64,000 nucleotides of DNA from Strigamia acuminata (taxonomy: Eukaryota; Arthropoda; Chilopoda; Geophilomorpha; Linotaeniidae): the NCBI GenBank assembly GCA_949358305.1, contig OX442314.1, positions 53,825,369-53,889,368 on the forward strand. The letters are read 5' to 3'. Below the pieces are notes generated by a model. It saw only the letters and a program-made list of their open reading frames with translations. It was not told where the DNA came from and searched no databases. Below are positions 20,201-30,814 of this stretch, piece after piece. Position 1 is the stretch's first letter; each line of letters opens with the position of its first letter. A program made the translations under genes and the position numbers.

Positions 20201-20338
20201 ATGTCCGGAATTAGTTCAATGCAGTTCCACTTTGCGGACGTTAATGTTCATTCGGTCGGCGCTGTAACAGTTCTGCCTAATATTGCCAATATCCCCGATA
20301 CTCCCGAATCCAATTCAAAGTTAAATGTTTCGTTTTAA
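20201..20338 (+). CDS. Small ORF of unknown function (45 residues)
   Basis: An ATG-to-TAA frame for a 45-residue peptide (MSGISSMQFHFADVNV...), with no recognised motif. Its last codons run into a stretch (about 20310-20510) that is repeated inside the 23.5-25.6 kb transposon (about 23780-23970), with poly(A)-like AATAAA strings. It may be the remnant of an exon or of a transposon gene. Chance occurrence cannot be excluded. Confidence 0.2.
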   Translation: MSGISSMQFHFADVNVHSVGAVTVLPNIANIPDTPESNSKLNVSF

Positions 20339-20621
20339 AATGAAAACAAATCAGCTGAAATAAAGCCTGCCCTTTTGGTAAAAATTAAAATTCTACTGCA
20401 AAAGTACTGAATTTCTTCAATAAATGTATCCAAATTTCCATTATTATGCAAGTAAACAAGAAATACCACTGTCTTTTTTTAATGTCTATATTATTTTATT
20501 TTCATAAGAAAAAAAAATTTAATTTTTCTTTATTTAAAAATGAAATAACTTAAGATGATTCATATGATTCGTTAATACGATTCGTTAATACCATTGGAGA
20601 TATATGGTACTTGAATTTAAA
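20339..20621. repeat. Dispersed segment shared with the 23.5-kb transposon
   Basis: About 200 bp (20310-20510) match 23780-23970 with many substitutions, including AACAAATCAGCTGAAATAAA and ATTATGCAA. No gene is seen in the rest. Confidence 0.55.
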
Positions 20622-22190
20622 TTAGTAAATATGAACTATGGAATTCATTGTTTTTGTGAATAATGGTTTCAAAATCGTAAAGTGGTCTCTCAAAGCTTCA
20701 TCCAAATTTCTAATGACAGACTTGAGGCCTTTCATAAACGCCCTACTTTCTGCCAAGGTCCTGTAAGGCAATAAGAGTATGTGTAATTTTTCTAGCATAA
20801 AAATGTATTACAAAGCTCTTTTTAAATACCTGTAATAGACAAAATTCAATTCCAGAGCTGTTAATGCTGCATCCAGTTCCTCCACAGTTAATGAATGAAT
20901 GGATGGATATCCATTTTTTTCACACCAATCTGCTTCCTCTTCTTGAAACGTACGTAACCTCTCAATCGTCGTACATTCCCTTAACTGAAATTAGAATAAT
21001 TAGCGTTGTGAAATATTTATAAAACACAAATTACCTTTATCAGTTTGTCTTGAAATTCTTGGCAAGGAATTTGCGAATTCATGTTTGGTTTATGTCCTGC
21101 CAATAGAGAAAAGAGGCTGTGATTCAGCACTGGAAAACTTGGGCCGTCTTGTCTCAGAGAGGCCCCAATAACCTGGCCTAAAATTTCATAGTGGCCACGA
21201 GAAAGTTTCAGGACATCATGGGTAAACAATAAATTTCCATTTTGACCCATAAGTAGACCAGAATTAGTTATCACATCTGGCCATGCCAATCTGAAAAAAG
21301 TAAAAAGTAAAAAATAAAATTATTTTTCTTATTAAACTGCAACCTAAAAAAAAACTCACGTAAAGCATTCATTGACCATGTCATCCTGATTGGTCGCATC
21401 CTCACTGCTAAATGCAATTACAATTTTTGCGACTGGATTAAAACCATTTTCTGTTATTGATTTAACGATAGAACTCCAAACATTTTGTCGATTAATTATC
21501 CATGTTTGGGTTAATCCTTGTTGCATGGGTTCAAACCTCAGCACATCTTTGACAGTTTTTCTGTAAATTAGTAGTAGTAGTAAATTAGTAGTAAATTAGT
21601 AGATATAATACAGAGTATGACTTACATTTCAATCGATGGACTTTTAAAACTATTTAATCTACCCTGTTGTAATGGAGAGGCAGAGAGAGGCAAAGATTCA
21701 TTAAATGGATGCAGCAGCGAGTCATCATTGGAATCAATACTAAATGAACAAACTTTTGTAGTCAAAATTGAAAAGTGATATTATTTCTGACTTACTCAAT
21801 AATCTCTGCTATAGGACGTGATGTACTCGAATGTGTATTTTCTGCCGACCAAATAGAACTGCTGATATACATATAATGTAAGAATGTAAATGCTTTAAAT
21901 TACAGTTATTTTTAAAGGTAGCAAAAATATATTATTACGGTCTATTGAACTCTTCAGTTGAAGTTGGCAAAATAAAACCTGTCTTGTATTCTTTTCTGTT
22001 AAAAAAATAAAGTTAACATTTAAAACTTCTGATAAAGTAACAGCGTAATGTGTAACATCCAAGACCAACATGCATCAAATTATAAAACTAGCTGTGTCAT
22101 AGTTCTGTCACACTTATTTACCTCTGGGGACTAGATGCAGGCAGTGGTGGTGAGAACATAAGTGGAAGTGCGCCAAATGTATCCTGAGTT
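20622..22190 (-). CDS. HECT-type E3 ubiquitin ligase-like gene, partial (locus C)
   Basis: Eight minus-strand exons with GT-AG borders: about 22120-22190, about 21947-22003, 21796-21861, 21626-21739, 21360-21560, 21035-21290, 20830-20984 and 20622-20760. The first four encode a Ser/Pro-rich linker. From 21560 the protein resembles the HECT N-lobe of G2E3-like proteins: a tryptophan helix (RQNVWSSIVKSI), LLFTHDVLKLSRGHYEILG and VIGASLRQDGPSF. The last exon gives LDEALRDHFTILKPLF, then nine residues and a stop. The C-lobe with the catalytic Cys that would accept ubiquitin is missing, and I see no further exon down to 19.7 kb. So this is a truncated paralogue, perhaps a pseudogene or a catalytically dead form. 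The codon frame stays open across all four HECT-like exons. Confidence 0.6.
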
Positions 22191-22295
22191 CTAAAAGCAA
22201 TCATTTTAATTTCCTTTAATTTTCTTTTAAATTTTTTTGAGAATTTACCACTAGCTTGGGCTATAAATAACTACGAATGAGATTAGGCCTAACAA

Positions 22296-22526
22296 AACAA
22301 CAATCGTTCTCCCGACCAATCCCGAGGTGCGTAACAAACTGCTTTTGACGTCTGATTGGTTCTTGCCGGGAAGAAATTCTTGGCGCCATGCATTCTTCTT
22401 ACTCCTCCCGGTAATGTTTCTGGTGCTGGCGCCCCCCGGTGGGGCTTTTATGAACCAAGCATCAAACGTCAAACGCGGTTTGTTACGCACATCGGGATTG
22501 GTCGGCAAAACAATTGTTGTTGCTTT
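22296..22526. mobile_element. Inverted-repeat MITE
   Basis: Arms of about 46 bp with a few mismatches (left CCCGACCAATCCCGAGGTGC..., right GCACATCGGGATTGGTCGG), around a GC-rich centre containing GGCGCC twice. It lies just upstream of the first exon of locus C. Confidence 0.65.
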
Positions 22527-22747
22527 ACAAACCAAGCATCATGGCGGCCGCCTCTTTACGATGGGGCGAGGCCAGTTTGGATACAATTGACTATCGGACT
22601 ATATTTTCTATCGGTAAATTCTTGTATCAATTACACCTCGCGCTTGAGTAATTGTCGGGATTAGTTCAGCACTCGTGATCTTATCAGGCAAGAAGATTCA
22701 TGCTAACCTAATTATCCCGAGAATTACACGTCAAGCTCGATATATTA

Positions 22748-23000
22748 TGCCGGGTGCACACATACCGCGATTTCGCATCGCGTCGCGATTGCGTTGCCAT
22801 TGCGCATGCGGAGATGACGTCATTTCCTTCGCGCCGGTTTAGAATCTACTTTTGAAAATAGTACTTGACCCAAGTCAGAGTCAATAGAAAGGAATGGTCT
22901 GTCGACCTTTAACACTCCACATGCTATTAAAGTGATTAACGTCACTTGTTCCCACCAGGGCGGCGCTTCTATCACTGTCCGGGCTAGTTTAACACGTGCT
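22748..23000. mobile_element. Dispersed MITE-like repeat (copy 1)
   Basis: Begins CCGGGTGCACACATACCGCG and includes AGTCAATAGAAAGGAATGGT. The reverse complement of both is found at about 40690-41030. Segments rich in TCGCG direct repeats lie next to the end. Confidence 0.55.
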
Positions 23001-23350
23001 GTAGTAGATTCAAACAGCTAAAAACTTTAAAAACCATTTAAAAACTACAGAATAACCAATTGAGTAGGGAAATATAACAGAATTGATCAGTTTGTAATAT
23101 GTTTTTGTTTCATTTTCTTAAAAAAAAATTTTTTAGGCCTTGATTGTAATTTTTTGCTATTTTGTTTCATCTGTTGCAAATTAATATCGATAAAACTAAA
23201 ACAATAAAGTAGTATGAAATGAATAAAACCATAAGATTGTACACCAAGTTGTCAACAATCAATATTTAAAAAAAGTTTTTGATCATTTTGAAACATTACA
23301 TTCTTATTGTAACTGTTTAAATATTAAATTCTTTTAATTTTAATTTACTT
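23001..23350. other. No gene recognised
   Basis: AT-rich flank of the Gypsy insertion. Its last four bases (ACTT, 23347-23350) are the target duplication. Confidence 0.5.
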
Positions 23351-23528
23351 TGTCGCGCTCAACTCTAACCGTCGCTAACTCGTGGGTTGATTACTTAATT
23401 CGACTAACTCACTACCGCTTTACTCAAGCGGTTTACCCAAAGAAATGATTACACAGATATAAAAGGTAAAATATAATATAGATTTATTCTGCGGGGCAAT
23501 GTACAGATATATCTTATATATATATATA

Positions 23529-25599
23529 CAGGGTGGAACAAAAGTCTGTTCCCCTCAAATATTTCCTCAGGAATTGCATCTAGGCCAACTTTGATGAAGC
23601 GATCGTATAGGAAATTGGGTGAGAGCAATCCAATGATGTCATCAAATTTGACCTTGACGGCCATTTTCAAGGATATTCACTTGCTAACTTCTAAACCAAT
23701 CAGGTTAGAGCAAAAAAGTCAATTACAAAGTTGTAGAGCACCATCAAATTAGTACTATCCAACTTATCTTAGTAATCTTAAGTTAAATGTTTTCCTTTTA
23801 AAAAAGAGACAAATCAGCTGAAATAAAGCCAGCCATTGTGACAAAACTTAAATTTCTATCACAAAAAATACTGAATTACTTAAATAAACGTATTCAAATG
23901 TGCATCATTATGCAAATAAACAAGAAAAACCACTGCCTTTTTTTAATGCCTCAATAATTATTTTATCACAAGATTAATCCTTGGCTACACGGATTTATGG
24001 ACAAGCTTTTTCTTGAACAGGAAAATTTTTTTTCCTATGAATTTTTTTTGCTGAAAATTTGTGACTTTGTTTATCTGATAATCAGTGTTGGGCACAATAC
24101 AGTACCGGTACCGCCGGTACAGTACCGCCGGTACCGGTACTGTACCGCAGCCCTGTACCGCAGTACTTTTGTAGCCCACGGAAGTAACGCGTAATTGTAC
24201 CGCGGTACTTTCTGTGGAAACAGCAAGTACCGGGTACTTGTACCGCGGTACTTTTTGCGCCAAGCAGTACCGGTACCGTGAATTTGCAGTACTCTCGCGG
24301 TACACGGGAAAACGCGAGAAAACACGAGATTTTTGTGTTTTTTCCCGTTTTCCAGTTTAAAGTTAAAATTTTGATTTTTACATTGTTTACACTCATTCAA
24401 ATTGAGTGGAAACAATAATTATTACTAATGATAATGATGTAAAACGAATTACTAATTTAGTAATTCGCCAAGTACGCGAAAAAAGAGTGCGCAGACGACT
24501 GTGTATCGTTCTGCTAAAATTCGACGGCAATCGTTAGCAACGTGTGCCACGCGTTATGGCCTGGCTTCGGCGCCTGCACACTTTTTTTTTGCGTACTTGG
24601 CGAATTACTAAATTAGTAATTCGTTTTACATCATTATCATTAGTAATAATTATTGTTTCCACTCAATTTGAATGAGTGTAAACAATGTAAAAATCAAAAT
24701 TTTAACTTTAAACTGGAAAACGGGAAAAAACACAAAAATCTCGTGTTTTCTCGCGTTTTCCCGTGTACCGCGAGATGTACCGCAAAATCCCGGTACCGGT
24801 ACTGTACCGGGACCGCGGTACTTTTTGTTGAAGCGGCCTGTACCGCGTCCGCGGTACTTTTGTTGAAGCGGCCTGTACCGCGTACTTGTAACGCGGTACG
24901 TATTGGGAGTACCGTGCCCAACACTGCTGATAATAAAGTAAATCTCAGGTGAAATTTGTAATGATTCATCATTTATTTAATTAAATATTCAACTTGGAAA
25001 TTTTCTGCCCCTTAAAACTCCAGCATAACTTTTAAGCTTGCTTTGCTGTATTTGTAAACAGCGCTTCAGTGAACAGCTTTTTGCATTTACCAGTAGTGAT
25101 TAAAACCACCTCCAGATGGCTCAAATCTATTTATTTTTATTGTTTAGGCATTACGTCCTCAATAAAATTAGTTCCGAACTAAAAACAAACTACATGGCGC
25201 TTTAACCAATCAACTTAAAAATTGTCCATAAATCCGTAATGGCTTCAACCAGAACAGCACATTTTATCCTTATGCCTCCAAGGGTAAAAAATTTCACTTT
25301 GCTGATTTTTTTCTGATTTGTCTCCTTTTTAAAAAGAAAACATTTAACTAAGATGACTAAGATAAGTTGGATAGTACTAATTTGATGGTGCTCTACAACT
25401 TTGTAATTGACTTTTTGCTCTAACCTGATTGGTTTAGAAGTTAGCAAGTGAATAACCTTGAAAATGGCCTTCAAGGTCAAATTTGATGACATCATTGGAT
25501 TGCTCTCACCCAACTTCCTATACAATCGCTTCATCAAAGTTGGCCTAGGTGCAATTGCTGAGGAAATATTTGAGGGGAACAGACTTTTGTTCCACCCTG
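23529..25599. mobile_element. Tc1/mariner-like element with very long terminal inverted repeats
   Basis: A 2071-bp insertion with TA target duplication (23527-23528; 25600-25601). The ends CAGGGTGGAACAAAAGTCTG match in inverted orientation for about 270 bp, with scattered differences. The other Gypsy LTR is the empty site. No transposase frame remains, and most of the interior is another insertion (24083-24926). The ends resemble Tc1/mariner-type MITEs. A related end-like stretch is at 45079. Confidence 0.85.
24083..24926. mobile_element. hAT-like foldback element rich in GGTACC
   Basis: 844 bp with ends CAGTGTTGGGCAC and GTGCCCAACACTG, and a perfect 8-bp target duplication CTGATAAT (24075-24082; 24927-24934), typical of hAT. 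Outer parts are packed with GTACCG/CGGTAC units. Inner arms (about 24300-24480 and 24590-24770) are long near-perfect inverted repeats around a 100-bp GC-rich centre. There is no coding capacity. Confidence 0.88.
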
Positions 25600-26475
25600 T
25601 ATAAAGGGTAAGTAAAAGGTGAATCGGAATGGGTGATGGGAATGGAAAGGTAAAGGTAAGATGAAAGCTGGCTGGAATCGGCGAGGTCGTCTGTTGTCTC
25701 GTGCGTGTCCAAGATGGCGTCCTCGTTGTAGCAACGTGATGTCGTCTTGGGCCGGCGTGGCAATATGGCGTCCTCGGCTCGTCTCTGGCTGGTCCTTCGG
25801 GCTCACGCTGGTCGGGCGCGAGTGAATGCTTAGTTAAAAGGCTTACTTCGGGCTGTTGTCTAGGTTTTTGTGTGGTGTCCGGCGATCACACAGCGGCGGA
25901 CTCTTCTGGTTCCCGGCGGTCACACAGCGGCGGGAACGCTCGTCGTGGTTTTACTGCAGTTTAGGCTTGTGCGACCGTTTGTCTGCACAACTCGCTAAAC
26001 TGGAGTGGTTTTTACTATTTCTAGCTGGTGTGCTAAAATAGTGTGGTAATCTTATCTCGCAGGTTACTCTGCGGAGTTTGACACTGACCAAACGTACTCA
26101 CGGTAAATTGTCCTTTGTCCTCGGTCAATCCCAGTATATTTACTTGGGCCTGATCTTGTAGGACGACGGGTTTACGTGTGTTTCTCGTTTGATGGTTGTG
26201 TTGGTTCTGCCCGCTCAGTGCAAGGCACATTCCTTTGCACAAAGCGGGGTTGACAGGTGACCGGAATCACCCAATGGTGGGGTGGACGAGCCATCCCCAC
26301 TCCCTCAGGGCAGACGCCTGTCCATTGACTAGATGTCAATGCACTGAGGGAAGGGAGACGCGCTTGCGGCTCCCCTTACACCCGAAACGAGGTCACGAGA
26401 GAAACTCTTCGTTGACCCCGGTCCAGTCGGGTCACAACACTTCCCCCTCCGAGCTCAGACCGTGGGGCTGAGCGA

Positions 26476-29400
26476 TCACTTCTTTCCTGGGGGACCCGAC
26501 ACTGAGTCCGTCACCTGGGCGTAACTCACTCCAGGGACAGGCGGTTGAGTGCCGGGTGGCGCGGGTAGATCGCCTACTAGCGCCGAGGACCGATCTCGGG
26601 GGTCCTCATGCTCCGTAATGAAGCATAATGCATGGCCGTCAACTGGCTCATGCGGGGCACGCGTCCTCTCGTGCAACCAAACGCTCGGGATGTAGGCGGA
26701 GAAGCCGGTGTTCGTATGCCGGATGGCATTGGCTTCCGTTGGCGTCACTGGCGCACGGTGGGCTCTCAGCAACCTCTGGTGGAAGATGAGGTCTTTAGTC
26801 TTCCGTATCTGGTTGTGGAGCCAGATGAAGACCGATTTGCCTTTGTCCCGCTGCGCGAGGATAAACCTCCTGGTCGCCGTCGTCATCGACAGATGGGGAA
26901 ACTCGTCGATGATTCGCCCATAATAGTCTGGTGGAGGCGGTGCCGGCTTCGGCTTCTGGGTGGCCGCGGGAATCACGGCTTGCGTCGTTGTCGCCGCTCG
27001 GGCCGGTGAGGTCCCGGGCGGTGTCGGCTTCGTTTGCTCGACGGACCTGACGGGTGGCGTTCGGCACAGCAAGCGCTTTGGTTTACCCGCCACTTCGAAC
27101 AGGGCGGGTCCTTGCGGGGATATCTCCGCAGGCATCGGTGGCGGAATCGGAACTCCGCTCGTCGGCGAGATCACCATGTCTACATCCTCTGCCGATTCTT
27201 CCGTCTGGATGGTCAAGGCGCGCAGTTGTTGGGTAGGCGCCGCTGTCCAGGTGGCGGAGGTGTAACGAAACGCCGTGCTTCGCAACTTGTACCCCTCGAA
27301 TTCGGGGTTTACCACATCCCTGGTTAGCTCGTACCGAGTCAACACAGGGTCGGGCAGAATGGAGCTCCACTCTGCGAGGAGTGCACGGGGAACCTGTACA
27401 CCCTCTCTGTCCACGACAGACCATGCGGCCATCGCCTGACGCCCTTCTCCGAAGAGTGCTGGGGTTAGCAGCTGCATCATGACCTTGGTCAATGATAGCT
27501 GTAGGCTGCGACGATTCACTGGATTCGATCGCTCTGAATCCGCAGTGAAGGCGCACGAGAGCTTACTCATCATCGCCGTTGCCCATTCGATGAAATATCG
27601 CTGGGCTTGATCCACACCTCGCAAGGCGGGTGCGGAGACTCTTGGGTCTTCCATTACGAAGCGAAACGCTGAGAGCTCGGAGATCGTCGGGTTGGCGGCT
27701 TCTCTCGCGAGTCGCGCTTCTTCGTCTCGCCTCTCGAAGAACAGGGCCGAGGAACCGGGTCGGGGTCGGCTCGGCCTGTAAATGTCGGTCAAATTGGCTC
27801 GACATTCCTGCATAATGCTCTGTCCAACGGGGAGAGGGACTGAGCGGTCGGTGGGTAAATCCGGCGGATCGCTCGAATTCAACAACGACGGTGGCGGCAG
27901 GTCCGGAGGCGGCTGCGTCTTGGTCGGCAGCGTCGGCGTCGACAGCGGTGGTGGTGGCAGCGTCGGCGGTGGTGGCGTCTCCGTCGTCTGCACCCCAGTC
28001 ATTGCGACTTGGGGCGCCGAGAGATGTTGTTCGGAGCTCGAAGGCTGCACGATGGCGGTTGGCATGCCATCGGGTCGTGGTCGCGAATTTATGTAGTCTG
28101 CGAGCCACCTTGCCACCTCGTGTGGGGTCACCTTTCCGTCGGTGACAACACCCATCTTCCTGGCGTGTTTCATCGCGGGATCGAAACGTGTCAGTTTCGT
28201 CCGCTTCATCTGAGTCAGAATCTCGCGAAGGTCCCGCGTATCTGCCGCTGGGACGTGTCGCTCACCTGACTGGCTACCACTTCGTCGACCCGCTCTCTTG
28301 GAGATGTAGGCGGGTTCGGGGATGGGACGGCCCCGAGCTTCGCACCTCGCGAAGTATCGCTCCTTGCGATCTTTTTTCCGCTGCTCGCGATGAGTCAGCG
28401 GACGTCTAGAAGTGCTGGGACGAGAGACTCGCTCTTCGTCACCAGACATCCAAACCTCCTTGCACTCCTTACCGTCTTTAATCTGACGGTTTACGAAAAT
28501 TCGCGGTCGGGAATACTGCGAAGGGTCACGCACCGTACTAGTGGATGGCCCAGCTTCGTTGCCTTCAGTCGTGTTTTGAGTGACACGCTGCTTCTTGGCT
28601 GTCACCGGGGAACGCGACTGGCTGTTCCCGGCGCCTTTGGAGCGCTTGCGCTTCCGCGGGTAGCTGCTTTTGGGCCCCAAAATCCCCAGGTGGTGGAGCT
28701 GCCACATCTCGGCTTGGGACGTTAAAGTTCCCATCCGAGGTCTCCACTGGGGCGTACTCTCTCCCAATCGCAGCCTCTCAAACCACAGATGAATATCATC
28801 CGCGGTCATCCCCTCGTTTTGGAGGATGCGCTCGGCCACTGCCGCAGCGGTATCCACCAGCTGTTGTCTATACTGCTGATAGATGGCCTCACGGGCCTCT
28901 TCTGTCTCGGCTGCTCGCCACGCATGCAGCACGTGTTCCTCCGCCGGAGTGCCAGTGTACTGACTTGACAATCCGGGGTGGAAAATTGGCGATTTCGGGT
29001 CCTCGTCACGAGCTAACTCTGTGGCGATGCCTTCGCGCATCCCCTCCGGGAACGTGTCCAGGAGCGTACAGTCTCGTACCCAACGTCGGGCGATGCATCG
29101 GGAATGTAGTATTCGCAGGCGCCAAGGGTCGGCGTCTTCGCCGAAACATCGTCGGTAAAATTCGGGCAGCGCGCCTCGAAATATCCCGCCACGAGCGATG
29201 CAAGCGGGGTCTAATGGTCCCCATGTTTTACGTAATGCCATCTGGAAGGATGGAGAAATAAACAATTAATAAAAAAGTTAATATTTAAATACGTAGATAA
29301 ATGGTTGGTTTCGAGGGACGTTGCCGATACGTGCAGCCGTCCGTCGAGACCGATTCCTGTCTATCGGTGCAAACGTAGGACGAATTGTCCCTCGTCGGAT

Positions 29401-30180
29401 AGAAAAAAAAGAAGTCATCACGTAAAAAATCTGTCTCATGTCCAAAACGCACAGCGAGACGGAATCGAGCCTTTAATCCGGATTTTTATCATCAGATTTT
29501 ACTTCACATTAATTCTAACGTTAATTAGAACATTACTAATAATTAAATTAATAATTATCCGTCATTCGTAAAGAGAATTCGTCGGGTGTAAATTATTACT
29601 AAAATTGCACAATAAATGTGCTTGTCGAAATTTTATTAAATAAATAAATCTAATAAAGAATTATTCCGAAGTCGGACTTTGTCTAATTTTTTTTAAAAAA
29701 GTTAAAGTCAAATTAAATTTATCCAACACACCGAAAAATTCATCGTACGAATGTTAAGTTGCATCAATTCGATGCGTCAAATTACTTGTGGAGAAAATTA
29801 TTCTTTTACAGAATATTCTCCCCTTGTCATAAAATTATTTATGGCTCGAGCCCATTGTCTCGCTCGTGACTCAAGTCATGAGGAATTTTCGAGACGCGAG
29901 GCGACGTGAAGTCTGCGCTCGCACCCCGAAAACAAATTAACAAGGAAAAAATACGATCGTGTGAGCGATCGCGGTTAATAATTAATTATACGCTATTGTG
30001 AGTGCAAAGCACTCATGTCAGGTATTAGTCAACAAAATTTCTTCTTCAGCAGCACGGAACTAGTTCTCATGTGCCGATGCCGACTTCTACCTGATCGGGA
30101 TGGACTTGGTTTACATCGCGGTCCCAGTTTTCCTCGTCCTCGTGCTCTATGGCCAGCACGTCGTTCTCTTCCTCGTCCAT
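26476..30180 (-). CDS. Third ORF of Gypsy element 1, spliced, unknown family (951 residues)
   Basis: Predicted exon 1 is 30091-30180 (30 codons, start MDEEENDVL, acidic, with ENWDRD). The intron is 29242-30090 (donor CAG|GTAGAA, acceptor CATCCTTCCAG|). Exon 2 is 29241-26476 (921 codons plus stop), joined in phase 0. Blocks shared with element 2 are: a start with TWGPLDP, then WRPRMGTLTSQAEMWQLHHL (about 31-215), then AAWSVVDREGVQVPRALL (about 634), then HQRLLRAHRAP...HERT...EDP (about 850-900) and a C-terminal SYA..KK. Between them are a basic stretch (PRKRKRSK, likely nuclear signal), Arg/Ser-rich and Pro-rich low-complexity parts. There is no signal peptide, transmembrane segment, furin site or zinc knuckle, so it does not look like an envelope. 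The position (pol to 3' LTR) is where env sits in errantiviruses. Function unknown. A nuclear or RNA-binding accessory role is a guess. Confidence 0.75.
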
Positions 30181-30657
30181 GGCGAGGAGCGCGCACAAAA
30201 AGCTCAATCACGATTGAAAAAAGGATGATAAAACTATCTCAAAAAACTCGATAAAAACGTTAAAAACGAGGATCACGCACGAATGCAGCGATCAGCTGTG
30301 AAAAGCGGAAGTTCGTGTGAACACGAGGTAATCGCGATGGATTCTGGGTAATATACTCCAGAACCCGGGTGTTTGAGACTAGTGCGCACCTACCCGTGCG
30401 CATGTTACGCTACGGGTCTCCTTTGTTTTCACTCCCATGCGCGATTGCTGCTACGGGGTCTTTTGCACGCGGTATCCGACCCGTGCCGATAATTTTGCTA
30501 CGGGTCCCGCGCTTCCACGCCATCTTGTGACGTGAATTCGACCGATATCCGCTTTGTTGGACTTAGCGGAATTTTCTTCGAGTCTCGCAACGTGATGGCT
30601 TGCACTATCGGTCGATTAGAATTTATTTTTAGTGCCGCCATCGACTCGTAAATTATT
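30181..30657 (-). promoter_or_regulatory. Region between pol and the third ORF of element 1
   Basis: About 480 bp without a gene. It contains a CAAGATGGCGTGG string on the minus strand (about 30521-30533), a YY1-like motif also present in the LTR, and repeated CTACGGGTC strings (about 30410-30510). It could be an internal promoter for the third ORF. Alternatively that gene is expressed by splicing from the 5' leader. The sequence alone does not decide. Confidence 0.3.
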
Positions 30658-30814
30658 TTACTTCTTTCCTACGACCTTTCCGCCTTTTATAAACGGATTA
30701 TCTCTTTTTGGTCGCAGGTTACGGATCGAGGCAGGTACGATATTTTTTGTTGTTTTTTGTGTCTGTACCTCCTCATTATTGTTTTCTTTTTTATCCGTGT
30801 TTTTTGTGTTTGTT

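Larger units (their letters stand above)
23351..26439 (-). repeat. 3' LTR of Gypsy element 1, split by a transposon
   Basis: Parts 23351-23528 and 25600-26439 together match the 1016-bp 5' LTR, apart from a few bases in the TA-repeat at the insertion point. Ends on the minus strand are TGTTGTGACC...GCGACA. The inserted transposon is 23529-25599. Confidence 0.92.

Noticed and set aside
25856-26471. Plus-strand open frames repeated at 38341-38932
   Set aside because: They are identical because they lie in the two LTRs of one element; there is no sign of coding selection.
26632-28725. Long plus-strand open frames opposite the third ORF
   Set aside because: They mirror the GC-rich minus-strand gene, lack motifs and have no counterparts conserved in element 2.
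26476-30180. Third ORF as a retroviral-type envelope
   Set aside because: No signal peptide, transmembrane segment, Cys-rich ectodomain or furin-like site is visible; composition is charged and Pro-rich with nuclear-type basic runs.
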